Origin: JBBRZM01 sp963813635 | GTDB lineage: Bacteria > Actinomycetota > Acidimicrobiia > IMCC26256 > JBBRZM01 | DNA: 64,000 nucleotides | NCBI GenBank assembly: GCA_963813635.1 | Contig: CAWEZO010000008.1 | Span: forward strand, 62,001-126,000 | Reading direction: 5' to 3' | Shown here: in pieces, positions 45,992 to 54,373 of the stretch | Position numbering within the stretch: the first letter of the stretch is position 1 | Layout: every line of letters starts with the position of its first letter | Position numbers and translations under genes: made by a program | Notes under the pieces: model-generated | Seen by the model: the letters and a program-made list of their open reading frames with translations, nothing else | Database searches by the model: none | What the model was told of the DNA's origin: nothing

Positions 45992-47494
45992 TCAGCCGTC
46001 CTCCTCGAACCCGAAGCCCGCTTCGGTCCGCAAGTGGGGAAACAAGATCACTTCCCGGATCGACGATACGCCCGCGAGCAGCATCACCAGCCGGTCGATC
46101 CCGATTCCCAGCCCGCCACACGGAGGCATCCCGTACTCGAGCGCCCGCACGTAATCATCGTCGATCTCGTTGGCTTCGAGGTCGCCGGCAGCAGCGAGCG
46201 CGGCCTGGGCCTCGAACCGGGCGCGCTGGTCGACGGGATCATTGAGCTCGCTGAACGCGTTGCCGAGCTCGCGCCCGAGCACGACGGGCTCGAACCGCTC
46301 AACGAGGGCGGGATCGTCACGATGCGAACGTGCCAGCGGAGAGACCTCGCGCGGATAGTCGGTCACGAACACCGGACCGACGAGCCCCGGCTCCACCGTC
46401 TTCTCGTACAGCTCGAGCACGAGCTTGCCGGCACCCCAGCCCGGGTCGTACGTCAGATCGAGGTCGTCGCAGACCTTCTGCAGCTTCTCGACTGCCATCG
46501 TGGGATGCACGTCGACGCCGGCGTGCTCGCGAACGAGCTCGAGCAGCGTGCGCCGCGGCCACGGCGGCGCGAGGTCGACGGTGACGTCGTCGACCACAAC
46601 GGTTGTCGTGCCGATCGCGGCTGAGGCCACGTCGGCCACGAGCTCCTCGGTGAGCGTCATCATGTCGCGGTAGTCGGCGAATGCTTCATACAGCTCGAGC
46701 ATCGTGAACTCGGGGTTGTGGCGCGTTGACAGGCCTTCGTTGCGGAAGACCCGTCCGATCTCGAACACCTTCTCCATGCCGCCGACGATGAGACGCTTGA
46801 GATGCAGCTCGAGCGCGATCCGCAGCGAGAGGTCCATGTCGAGCGAGTGGTGATGTGTGAGGAACGGACGCGCCGCCGCGCCGCCCGCGATGGCGTGGAG
46901 CACCGGCGTCTCGACCTCGATGAAGCCGCGCTCGCTCAGGAACCGCCGCACCGCGGCGATGGTGGCGAAACGAATCTCGAAGACTCGGCGTGCGTCGTCG
47001 TTCGCGATGAGGTCGACGTACCGCTGGCGGAACCGGGTGTCGACGTCGGCGAGGCCGTGCCACTTGTCGGGAAGCGGCCGGAGCGCCTTGGCCAGCAGCC
47101 GGCACGAGGCGATCTTGATCGAGAGCTCGCCCTTGCGCGTGCTCATCACCACGCCTTCGACGCCGATCCAGTCGCCGAGGTCGAGCTCGTCGAACGCGTC
47201 GAACGCGTCATCACCGATGACGGCGCGCGACACGAACAGCTGGATCGAGCCGGTGCCGTCGCGCATCGTCGCGAAGATGAGCTTGCCTTGGCGGCGGATG
47301 AGCAGGAGCCGACCGGCAACCGTGACGTGCGCATCGGTCTCTTCGCCGGGTCCGAGGTCACCGAACTCGGCGCGCAGCGCCGCGACCGTGTGGTCGCGAT
47401 CGAAGCGCACCGGGTAGGGATCGATGCCACCCGCGCGCAACGCGTCGAGCTTCGCCAATCGACGGGCGCGCTCGGCAACGGGCTCTTCGGCCAC
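45992..47494 (-). CDS. lysS: Lysyl-tRNA synthetase, class II
   Basis: A 500-residue class IIb synthetase. An OB-fold anticodon-binding domain (about residues 55-165, VAGRLLLIRRQGKLIFATMRDG) is followed by the catalytic core with motif 1 (FLSERGFIEVETPVL), motif 2 (IGRVFRNEG ... HNPEFTMLE) and motif 3 (GIGIDRLVMLL). Start GTG 47494, two bases after the coaX stop. It lies downstream of coaX as in mycobacteria and probably belongs to the same transcript. Confidence 0.95.
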   Translation of the reverse strand: MAEEPVAERARRLAKLDALRAGGIDPYPVRFDRDHTVAALRAEFGDLGPGEETDAHVTVAGRLLLIRRQGKLIFATMRDGTGSIQLFVSRAVIGDDAFDAFDELDLGDWIGVEGVVMSTRKGELSIKIASCRLLAKALRPLPDKWHGLADVDTRFRQRYVDLIANDDARRVFEIRFATIAAVRRFLSERGFIEVETPVLHAIAGGAAARPFLTHHHSLDMDLSLRIALELHLKRLIVGGMEKVFEIGRVFRNEGLSTRHNPEFTMLELYEAFADYRDMMTLTEELVADVASAAIGTTTVVVDDVTVDLAPPWPRRTLLELVREHAGVDVHPTMAVEKLQKVCDDLDLTYDPGWGAGKLVLELYEKTVEPGLVGPVFVTDYPREVSPLARSHRDDPALVERFEPVVLGRELGNAFSELNDPVDQRARFEAQAALAAAGDLEANEIDDDYVRALEYGMPPCGGLGIGIDRLVMLLAGVSSIREVILFPHLRTEAGFGFEEDG

Positions 47495-47496
47495 GG

Positions 47497-48261
47497 TTAC
47501 TGATTCCGCTCGAAGACGATGCGGAGCCCCATGAGCGTGAGCCAGGGCTCGTTGTGCTGGATCGTGCGCGAGTGCGGGATGATCAGCTCGGCGAGGCCGC
47601 CGGTGGCCACGACCGTGCACTCTCCGAGCTCGGCTTGAAACCGCTCGACCAGCGCGTCGACCTGTCCCGAGAACCCGTACACCGAGCCCGACTGGATCGA
47701 CTCGACCGTCGACTTGCCGATGACGTTCTTCGGCGCCACGAGCTCGACGCGGCGCAACGCGGCCGCCCGCCCGAACAGCGCGTCCATCGAGATCTCGATG
47801 CCGGGAAAGATCGCGCCGCCGAGGTACTCGCCGGCTTCGCTGATCGCCTCGACCGTGTTGGCGGTGCCGAAATCGACGACGATCGACGGACCACCGTAGA
47901 GGTCGTACGCCGCGACCACGTTCGCGATGCGGTCGGCGCCCACCTCCTTGGGGTTGTCGTAGAGAATCGGCATGCCGGTGCGCACCCCCGGCTCGATGAC
48001 GAGCGGCGCGAAGCGAAAGTACTTCTCGGTCATCTCTCGCAGCGCCGCGGTGACGCGCGGCACGCCGGATGCAATGGCGACGCCGGTCACCTGGGCGTCG
48101 AACGAAAAGCCGTGGAAACCGAGGAACTGCTGGATCATGAGTGCGAGCTCGTCGGACGTGCGTTCCGCGGCGGTGGCGATGCGCCAGTGGTCGGCGAGCT
48201 CGCCGCCGTTGAACAGGCCGATCACGGTGGAGGTGTTGCCCGCGTCGATGGTGAGCAGCAC
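47497..48261 (-). CDS. coaX: Type III pantothenate kinase
   Basis: A 254-residue CoaX of the ASKHA fold. It phosphorylates pantothenate, the first step in coenzyme A synthesis, without feedback inhibition by CoA. ATP motif TIDAGNTSTVIG at the N-terminus, VVDFGTANTVEAI in the middle, and the substrate-binding GADRIANVVAAYDLYG are all present. It follows nadC by three bases and precedes lysS, and continues the pantothenate theme of panC and panD upstream. Confidence 0.94.
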   Translation of the reverse strand: MLLTIDAGNTSTVIGLFNGGELADHWRIATAAERTSDELALMIQQFLGFHGFSFDAQVTGVAIASGVPRVTAALREMTEKYFRFAPLVIEPGVRTGMPILYDNPKEVGADRIANVVAAYDLYGGPSIVVDFGTANTVEAISEAGEYLGGAIFPGIEISMDALFGRAAALRRVELVAPKNVIGKSTVESIQSGSVYGFSGQVDALVERFQAELGECTVVATGGLAELIIPHSRTIQHNEPWLTLMGLRIVFERNQ

Positions 48262-48264
48262 TCG

Positions 48265-49123
48265 CTACGTCTCCGTGTGCAGGTCGAGCCCGAGATCGAG
48301 CGCGGGCGCCGACTGGGTGATCACACTGGTGGAGATCAGGTCGGCACCCGCGGCAGCGTATGCCGCGACGTTGTCGAGAGTAACGCCGCCGGAGACCTCG
48401 ATGAGCACGCCCGGTCGATGCTCGGCGCGTACCGCAACAACACACTCGCTGACCTGATCGGGAGTCATGTTGTCGAGCATCACCATGCCTGCCCCGGCGG
48501 CGAGGGCCTCGTGCACTTGTTCCAGCCGTTCGCACTCGACTTCCACCAGGCGGCCCGGCCAGCGCGCGTCGCGCGCGCTCGACGGCTTGCGTGATCGTGA
48601 GGTCGGCAAGGTGGTTGTCCTTGACGAGGACGAATTCGGACAGACTCGCGCGGTGGTTGACCCCACCGCCGGCGCGCACCGCGGCTTTCTCGAGTGCCCG
48701 CAGCCCCGGAAGTGTCTTGCGGGTGTCCCAGATTCGTGTGGTCTCGCCCGCGGCGCGGACGAACGCTCGCGTGAGCGTGGCGACACCCGAGAGGTGGCAC
48801 AGGAAGTTGAGCGCGCTGCGCTCGCCGGTGAGCACGGATCGCAGCGGTCCTTCGATGCGGGCAACTTTCGCACCCGGTTCGAGCTCGGCACCGTCGTCGG
48901 CGAGCCAAGCAACCCTGACTGCCTCATCGAGCTGCGCGAACACCTCGGTCGCGCACGCGGTGCCCGCCAGCACGCCGCCCCGGTGCACGACGATGTCGGC
49001 GACGGCCCGGGCGCCGGGCGCCACGAGCGCGGCGGTGACATCGCCGAGCGGGCCGAGATCCTCCGCCAGCGCACGCGCGGCGGCATCGCGCACCACCTGC
49101 ACCGGCGGGTCGAACGTGCTCAT
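48265..49123 (-). CDS. nadC: Quinolinate phosphoribosyltransferase, frameshifted
   Basis: An enzyme of about 285 residues converting quinolinate to nicotinate mononucleotide in de novo NAD synthesis. N-domain: ALAEDLGPLGDVTAAL. Barrel: ERSALNFLCHLSGVATLT, TRKTLPGLRALEKAAVRAGG (quinolinate-binding RKT and R), FVLVKDNHL. After a +1 shift near 48562 the chain continues as VEVECERLEQVHEALAAGA, MLDNMTPDQV and the phosphate-binding SGGVTLDNVAAYA. Placement between panD and coaX is unlike M. tuberculosis, where nadC is with nadA and nadB (from memory). Confidence 0.9.
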
Positions 49124-49182
49124 TGTGCGGGCACGGCAACGAGTGCCGCGAACGGCACGAGGACGTCGTACATGAAGTCAGC

Positions 49183-49572
49183 CTAGGAGGTGAGGTCGTG
49201 CAGCTCTCGGTCGAGCTCCTGGAATGCGGGATCGGTCGGCCGGTTTCGTGAGTCGACCAGCACGACCTTTGGCGCGTACTCCTCGAGCTCGGCATCGTCG
49301 TACTGCGCGTAGGTGATGACGATCACACGGTCGCCGGTGTGCACCAACCGCGCCGCCGCACCGTTGAGAATCACGTCACCGGGACCACCCTTGATCGCAT
49401 AGGTCTCGAAGCGCGCGCCGTTATCGATGTCGAGCACGTGCACCTGCTCGTGCTCGCAGATGTCGGCGAGCTCCATGAGCCGCGGATCGAGCGTGATCGA
49501 GCCCACGTAGTTGAGATCCGCGCCGACGACCGTGGCTCGGTGGATCTTGGACTTCATCATCGTGCGGCGCAT
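49183..49572 (-). CDS. panD: Aspartate 1-decarboxylase precursor
   Basis: A 129-residue pyruvoyl-dependent enzyme making beta-alanine for pantothenate. Self-cleavage between Gly24 and Ser25 (NYVGSITLD) creates the pyruvoyl group. Active-site SKIHRATVV and the tail YAQYDDAELEEYAPKV match the family. The ATG at 49572 directly follows the panC stop; the internal MMKSK start is an alternative. panC-panD co-transcription is nearly certain. Confidence 0.95.
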   Translation of the reverse strand: MRRTMMKSKIHRATVVGADLNYVGSITLDPRLMELADICEHEQVHVLDIDNGARFETYAIKGGPGDVILNGAAARLVHTGDRVIVITYAQYDDAELEEYAPKVVLVDSRNRPTDPAFQELDRELHDLTS

Positions 49573-50491
49573 CTACGCCCTCGCTTTCGCTGCTTCTCGG
49601 GTGGACTTGCCGGACTGGACGCCGAGGTCGACCTCGACGCGGTCATCGACGTGCACGGAGATGTTGTCGATCAGTCGCGTGCCGCCGACGTGCGCGGCGA
49701 CCGCGATCAACACCTCGCCGTCGACGCGGTCGATCGGCTCGAGATCGGAGGCGCGCCGTACTGCCGCGTATTCGAGCTCACAGCGCGGCTCGGCGGACAC
49801 GGTGTCGGCGATGATCTTTGTGACGGTGTCGGTGTCGCGGACGCCGTGGTGAAGCGCTTCGGACACGAAGTAGAGCGAGCGTGAGAGCACCGTCGCCGCC
49901 TCGCGCTCGGTGAGCGACAGGTGCGCATTGCGACTCGACATCGCCAGGCCGTCAGGCTCACGAACGAGGGCACAGCCCACGACGTCGACCGGCAGGTCGA
50001 GATCCGCCGCCATGCGGCGCACCACCGCCAGCTGCTGCGCGTCCTTGCGACCGAAGTACGCGCTGCACGGACCGACGATCGAGAAGAGCTTCGCGACCAC
50101 GGTCGTGACGCCGTCGAAATGTGTCGGGCGCGCGTCGCCGCACAAGCCGTCGGTGAGGCCGCTGACATGAACCGTCGTGCGCGGGGGCTCGGGATACATC
50201 TCGGCGACACTGGGTGCGAAGAGCGCGTCGATGTCTTCGGCTTCGGCGACGGCGGCGTCGCCTGCAGGGTCGGTCGGGTAGCTGTCGAGGTCCTCGGCCG
50301 CGCCGAACTGCAACGGGTTGACGAAGATCGAGACGACGACGAAGTCATGATTGGCGCGCGCGGTGCGCATGAGCGTGCGGTGGCCATCGTGGAAGAAGCC
50401 CATAGTCGGCACGAGACCGACGGAGCCGCCGTCGCGACGGGCACGCGCGCGACGCGGCGCGCACGTCGTCGATCCGGTCGAGGGTGATCAT
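49573..50491 (-). CDS. panC: Pantothenate synthetase, frameshifted at 5' end
   Basis: An enzyme of about 305 residues joining pantoate and beta-alanine with ATP. The start MITLDRIDDVRAASRA at 50491 is in a different frame from the body; a +1 shift near 50450 links it to VGLVPTMGFFHDGHRTLM, which holds the HIGH-like HDGH. Also present: SIFVNPLQFG, YFGRKDAQQLAVV, LAMSSRNAHLS (KMSKS equivalent). It overlaps the DUF2520 gene by four bases and abuts panD, as in many actinobacteria. Confidence 0.9.
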
Positions 50492-51342
50492 GCCGGCACC
50501 TCGTCGAGCAGCGCGGCCAGCGCGGGATCGTCACGGCCGGCCAGTCGCAGCGCCTCGCGCGCGAGCGCGCGGTACGTGGACTGTTCCTCCGGGGGCAGCG
50601 CGTCGAGGTGGGAGCGCACGGTGTCGACGTCGCCACGCGCGACCGGTCCGGTGAGAGCGTCGGCGGGGCCGAGCGCGGCCGCGTGGTCGAGCGATGCCTG
50701 CACGAGCGGCAGGAACGCCTCGAGCGGCACACCGGCCGACGCGGCAAGGCGGTCGAGCTGACCGAGCAACGCCACGACATGATTCGAGGCGACGCTCGCG
50801 GCGGCGTGGTATCGCCCACGGTCGGCGACGCGGAACGGATGGAGCCCGAGATCGGTCGCGAGGTCGACGACCCGTTCGGATCCGTCGACCGCCGCCCACG
50901 CGCCCGTGAGGCCTGCGACGGCGCGCTCGGCGTCACTGGGCAAGGTCTGGAGTGGATGCAGCGCGCCGACGGCGACGTCGGCGCGGCACTGAACGAGCGG
51001 GTCGAGCTCGTCGAGCCCGCGCGCGCCCGAGAGGTGCACGACGAGCGCGCCGGGTCGCAGCGACGGTGCGAGCGCGACGGCGGCGTCGGAGATCGCGGCG
51101 TCGGGCGTCGCGATGATCACGAGGCCGGCATCGCGGCCCGCGGTCGCGACCTCTACCGCGGGCGCATCGAAGCGTGCCGACGCGGCAGACGTGGAAGGAG
51201 CGCCGGCGGTGCGGCCCGCAACCGCGGACACCGTGTAGCCCCGCCGGGTGAGCGCGAGCGTGATCGCCGTACCGGCTCGTCCGGGCCCCACGAGGGAGAC
51301 GCGACGTGCGTCACGCGCTCGAACGGCGCTGTGGTGCTCCAT
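50488..51342 (-). CDS. Rossmann-like and DUF2520 domain protein
   Basis: A 284-residue protein of ketopantoate-reductase or ProC-like architecture. The N-terminal NAD(P)-binding domain has VSLVGPGRAGTAITLAL and VIIATPDAAISD. The C-terminal helical DUF2520 domain has YHAAASVASNHVVALLGQL, with a conserved-looking His, Ser and Asn. The gene is a regular partner of panC, so a role in pantoate supply is a fair guess, but the activity is not established to my knowledge. Overlap with panC is four bases. Confidence 0.85.
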   Translation of the reverse strand: MEHHSAVRARDARRVSLVGPGRAGTAITLALTRRGYTVSAVAGRTAGAPSTSAASARFDAPAVEVATAGRDAGLVIIATPDAAISDAAVALAPSLRPGALVVHLSGARGLDELDPLVQCRADVAVGALHPLQTLPSDAERAVAGLTGAWAAVDGSERVVDLATDLGLHPFRVADRGRYHAAASVASNHVVALLGQLDRLAASAGVPLEAFLPLVQASLDHAAALGPADALTGPVARGDVDTVRSHLDALPPEEQSTYRALAREALRLAGRDDPALAALLDEVPA

Positions 51343-51378
51343 GAGACCTCTTCGTTCCAGCCCTCGGTGGGTGCCGGA

Positions 51379-51867
51379 CTACTGGTGGTCAGGTACCGAC
51401 AATTCTAGTGCGATTTGCCCCACACCGGTCCAGCCGGCCGGGGGAGGCGGGAACCGGCCCGGATCGAGGTCGCCGAGCGGCGCCAGCACGAAGGCCCGTT
51501 CGTGGAGCCGGGGGTGCGGCACCTCCAGGTCGGCCTCGTGCACCTCTTCGTCCCCGATCAGCAGGAGATCGACATCGAGGGTGCGCGGCCCCCATCGCTC
51601 GGTCCGCACCCGCTGCGCAACGGCTTCGAGGCGCTGGGCCAGCCCGAGCAGGTCACGGGCGCTCAGGGCGGTGTCGACCGCGACCACGGTGTTGAGGTAG
51701 TCGCCCTGCGCGGGTCCGCCGACGGGCGCCGTCTCGTAGACGGGCGCGACCGCGACGACCGTCACCCCCGGCTCGGCAGCCAGCCCGTCGACGGCGCGCT
51801 GGAGGTGGACGGCGCGATCACCAAGGTTGGACCCGAGCCCGAGGTAGGCGCGCCGAACCGCGCTCAT
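51379..51867 (-). CDS. folK: 2-amino-4-hydroxy-6-hydroxymethyldihydropteridine diphosphokinase
   Basis: A 162-residue HPPK transferring pyrophosphate from ATP to the pterin. N-terminal AYLGLGSNLGDR, PVYETAPVGGPAQGDYLN, the metal-binding RWGPRTLDVDLLL (two Asp) and HPRLHERAFVLAPL are all family signatures. Start ATG 51867 follows the folB stop by one base. Part of the folate run folE-folP-X-folB-folK. Confidence 0.95.
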   Translation of the reverse strand: MSAVRRAYLGLGSNLGDRAVHLQRAVDGLAAEPGVTVVAVAPVYETAPVGGPAQGDYLNTVVAVDTALSARDLLGLAQRLEAVAQRVRTERWGPRTLDVDLLLIGDEEVHEADLEVPHPRLHERAFVLAPLGDLDPGRFPPPPAGWTGVGQIALELSVPDHQ

Positions 51868-51868
51868 G

Positions 51869-52219
51869 TCACTGCTCGATACGCACGGCGACGTGATCGA
51901 GCATTGCACGCACCGGGGGGTGCAGCTTGCGCACCGTGACGGTCACGCCTTTGACGCGCGGGTCGGCGCGACACACTTCCGCAATGCGCGTCGCGAGCCG
52001 TTCCAGCAACTGGTATCGCTCCGACTTCACGACCCGGCTCACCGCCTCCGCTACAGCCGAGTAGTCGACTGTGTCGTCGAGCCGGTCGCTCTCACCTGCG
52101 GCGCTGAGATCGACGCGCAGCTCGACGTCGACCTCGAACGGTTGCGGACGTGCCTGCTCCTCCGGCAACACCCCGTGGATGCCGAGCTCGCGCAGTCCGG
52201 CGATCGCGATCGTGTCCAT
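51869..52219 (-). CDS. folB: Dihydroneopterin aldolase
   Basis: A 116-residue FolB, which forms the pterin precursor used by folK. Typical motifs: IHGVLPEEQARPQPFEVDVEL, DDTVDYSAVAEAV, YQLLERLATRIA (catalytic Glu region) and VTVRKLHPPV. Only one base separates it from folK, so translation is probably coupled. Confidence 0.94.
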   Translation of the reverse strand: MDTIAIAGLRELGIHGVLPEEQARPQPFEVDVELRVDLSAAGESDRLDDTVDYSAVAEAVSRVVKSERYQLLERLATRIAEVCRADPRVKGVTVTVRKLHPPVRAMLDHVAVRIEQ

Positions 52220-52269
52220 GTCGGAAGCCTACGCGTCACGAAGCAGGGACCCGACCGGCATCACGCCGT

Positions 52270-52785
52270 TCAGGTCGAGCGGACGATGTGCTCGTCAATG
52301 GTCAACGACACGAGCTCGCGCGCCTGTGACCCGAGCTGCCGCTTCGTGATCCGCTCCATGATCACAATCGCGTGTGGACCCTCGGTCACCGCGCCGGTGT
52401 AGAGGAGGTAACCGGTGAGCACGCCCAGGATCTTGTCGCCGAACTCCTCGTGGTGCACCAGCACCTTTTCCTCGGGATCGTCGAGCCAGCCCGCGATGGT
52501 CTTGTAGATCAACGCGAGCCGTTCCGCCAACTCGTCGTGACGGCCGAGCGGGATGTGCTCGTATGCGAGCCCGGCTTCCTCGTAGGCGTGCAGGTTGTGC
52601 GGCGAGTCGAGCAGCGACAGCACGTGCGTAAAGCCGTGACCGGCAAGCCAGATGAGCTCCTCGTGACGGCGAACCTTGCGATGGTTGCGGGCGAAGCCAC
52701 CGGGTCGCTCCGATGCGCTCAGGCGGTCCTGAATGATCCAGCAGAAGTTGCGGGGCTCGAGGCCCTGAGCCCATCGCCCTCTCAT
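52270..52785 (-). CDS. Phosphatase-fold-like protein of the folate operon, no CX5R motif
   Basis: A 171-residue protein from ATG 52785 (RGRWAQGLEPRNFCWII). A strand-helix pattern resembling dual-specificity phosphatases (ELIWLAGHGFTHVLSLLDSP) is followed by VLVHHEEFGDKILGVLTGYLL, where the catalytic loop CX5R would lie, but there is neither Cys nor Arg. It overlaps folP by four bases and is therefore translationally tied to folate synthesis. I do not recall a named function. It might be a pseudo-phosphatase or structural partner. Confidence 0.72.
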   Translation of the reverse strand: MRGRWAQGLEPRNFCWIIQDRLSASERPGGFARNHRKVRRHEELIWLAGHGFTHVLSLLDSPHNLHAYEEAGLAYEHIPLGRHDELAERLALIYKTIAGWLDDPEEKVLVHHEEFGDKILGVLTGYLLYTGAVTEGPHAIVIMERITKRQLGSQARELVSLTIDEHIVRST

Positions 52786-53636
52786 GCCGCGGCTTCCTCG
52801 GCCCGGCGCATGACGTCGAGCAGCCGTACCGCGCGTGCCGCGCTGCGCGCGTCGTGGACGCGCACCACGGAAGCTCCTCGGTCGAGCGCCCACACAACGG
52901 TCGCCAGCGTGCCCTCCTCGCGTGCACCCGGCTCCGGCGGCTCACCGCCGGCCGCAAGCACGCGCGCGATGAATCCCTTCCGCGACGGACCGACGAGCAG
53001 CCGCACGTCGAGCAGCGCGACCAGCTCGTCGAGCCGTGCGAGCAATTCCAAGTTGTGCGCGACCGACTTGCCGAACCCGAGACCCGGATCCGCGATCAAC
53101 GACTCGCTCGCGATCCCCGCGTCACGCGCGACTGCGAGCCGCTCGACGAGGAACCGGCCCACGTCGACGACGACGTCGTCATAACGAGGGTCCTGTTGCA
53201 TCGTTCGGGGCTCGCCCAGCATGTGCATGGCGACGTAGCCCGCCCCCGAGCCGCCGCTGACGCTGAGGATTTCGGGATCGAAACGGCCGGCCGAGACATC
53301 GTTGACAATCGACGCGCCGGCCTCGAGCGCGGCCGCGGCGACCGCGGCCTTCGTCGTGTCGATGCTCACCGGCACGTCGGTCTCGGCCACGAGCCCGTTG
53401 ATCACGGGAATCACCCTTTGCAGCTCCTCGGCCTCGCTCACCGGCTCGGCGCCGGGACGGGTCGACTCGCCGCCGACGTCGAGGAGGTCGGCACCGTCGG
53501 CCACCAGTTCGAGGCCGTGCCAGATCGCGGCGTCCGCGTCGAGCCAGCGGCCACCGTCAGAGAACGAGTCGGGGGTGACGTTGACGATCCCCATGACCGC
53601 CGGCCGTCCACGACACACGTCCACCCACTGGAACAT
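52782..53636 (-). CDS. folP: Dihydropteroate synthase
   Basis: A 284-residue TIM-barrel enzyme joining p-aminobenzoate to the pterin, the target of sulfonamides. Signatures: VMGIVNVTPDSFSDGG near the N-terminus, DVGGESTRPGAEPV, SIDTTKAAVAAAA, DPGLGFGKSVAHN, and the phosphate-binding VGPSRKGF. Start ATG 53636 (MFQWVDV). 110 bp separate it from folE, with an inverted repeat in between. The downstream phosphatase-like gene overlaps by 4 bp. Confidence 0.95.
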   Translation of the reverse strand: MFQWVDVCRGRPAVMGIVNVTPDSFSDGGRWLDADAAIWHGLELVADGADLLDVGGESTRPGAEPVSEAEELQRVIPVINGLVAETDVPVSIDTTKAAVAAAALEAGASIVNDVSAGRFDPEILSVSGGSGAGYVAMHMLGEPRTMQQDPRYDDVVVDVGRFLVERLAVARDAGIASESLIADPGLGFGKSVAHNLELLARLDELVALLDVRLLVGPSRKGFIARVLAAGGEPPEPGAREEGTLATVVWALDRGASVVRVHDARSAARAVRLLDVMRRAEEAAA

Positions 53637-53656
53637 CGGTCGCAGCGTACCGGCGC

Positions 53657-53691
53657 AGAAACGGGAAGACGGCCGGCTGGGAACCGTTTCT
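53657..53691. other. Inverted repeat between folE and folP
   Basis: AGAAACGG (53657-53664) and CCGTTTCT (53684-53691) form an 8-bp perfect stem with a 19-nt loop in the folE-folP spacer. It lies 20 to 55 bp upstream of the folP start on the minus strand, so it could affect folP expression. It lacks a U-tract. Confidence 0.4.
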
Positions 53692-53746
53692 CGGATCGAT
53701 TTTGGCACCGATGCGACCCGATCGCAGCCGCCGGCAAGAACGAGTG

Positions 53747-54373
53747 TCAGAAACGAGCGGCCGTCTGGCCGATGAAGCTCATCGCCTCGGCCCGGGTGGC
53801 GGGGTTGTCCTTGAACAGCCCGCGCACGGCTGACGTGACCGTGATCGATCCCGGCTTTCGGACCCCGCGCATCGACATGCACAGGTGCTCGGCCTCGACG
53901 ACCACGAACACGCCCGACGGCTCGAGCGCCTTGACGAGCGCGTCGGCGATCTGGGTGGTCAGGCGTTCCTGCACCTGGGGCCGATGCGAGAAACCGTCGA
54001 CGAGCCGGGCGAGCTTGGAGAGGCCGGTGATGCGGCCGTCGGCGCCGGGAATGTACGCCACGTGCGCGCGGCCGTAGAACGGGATGAGGTGGTGCTCGCA
54101 CAAGCTCGCGAGCGGGATGTCGCGCACCATCACCATCTCGTCGTGGTCGGCCTCGAACATCACGGTGAGATGCCGCGCCGGGTCGTCGTGCAGGCCGGCA
54201 AACAGCTCCTTGTACATCTCCGCGATCCGTTGCGGTGTGCGGGCGAGGCCGTCGCGCTCGGGATCCTCGCCGATCGCCTCGATGATCTCGCGCACGGCGC
54301 GCTCGATGCGCGGCTTGTCGACGGACGTGTGCTCGGACTCGGGTTCGGGCAGGAGATGGACAGGATCGCTCAT
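53747..54373 (-). CDS. folE: GTP cyclohydrolase I
   Basis: A 208-residue enzyme making dihydroneopterin triphosphate from GTP, the entry to folate. Zinc ligands and substrate loop lie in SLCEHHLIPFYGRAHVAYIP and VVVEAEHLCMSMRGV. GLSKLARLVDGFSHRPQVQERL is also typical. Overlaps ftsH by four bases (ATGA). Confidence 0.96.
   Translation of the reverse strand: MSDPVHLLPEPESEHTSVDKPRIERAVREIIEAIGEDPERDGLARTPQRIAEMYKELFAGLHDDPARHLTVMFEADHDEMVMVRDIPLASLCEHHLIPFYGRAHVAYIPGADGRITGLSKLARLVDGFSHRPQVQERLTTQIADALVKALEPSGVFVVVEAEHLCMSMRGVRKPGSITVTSAVRGLFKDNPATRAEAMSFIGQTAARF

Noticed and set aside
45992..49123. A 1043-codon frame that would fuse a NadC N-terminus to LysS
   Set aside because: The middle section is an out-of-frame reading of nadC and coaX, both of which have complete family sequences in other frames. 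The fusion arises from the nadC frameshift.
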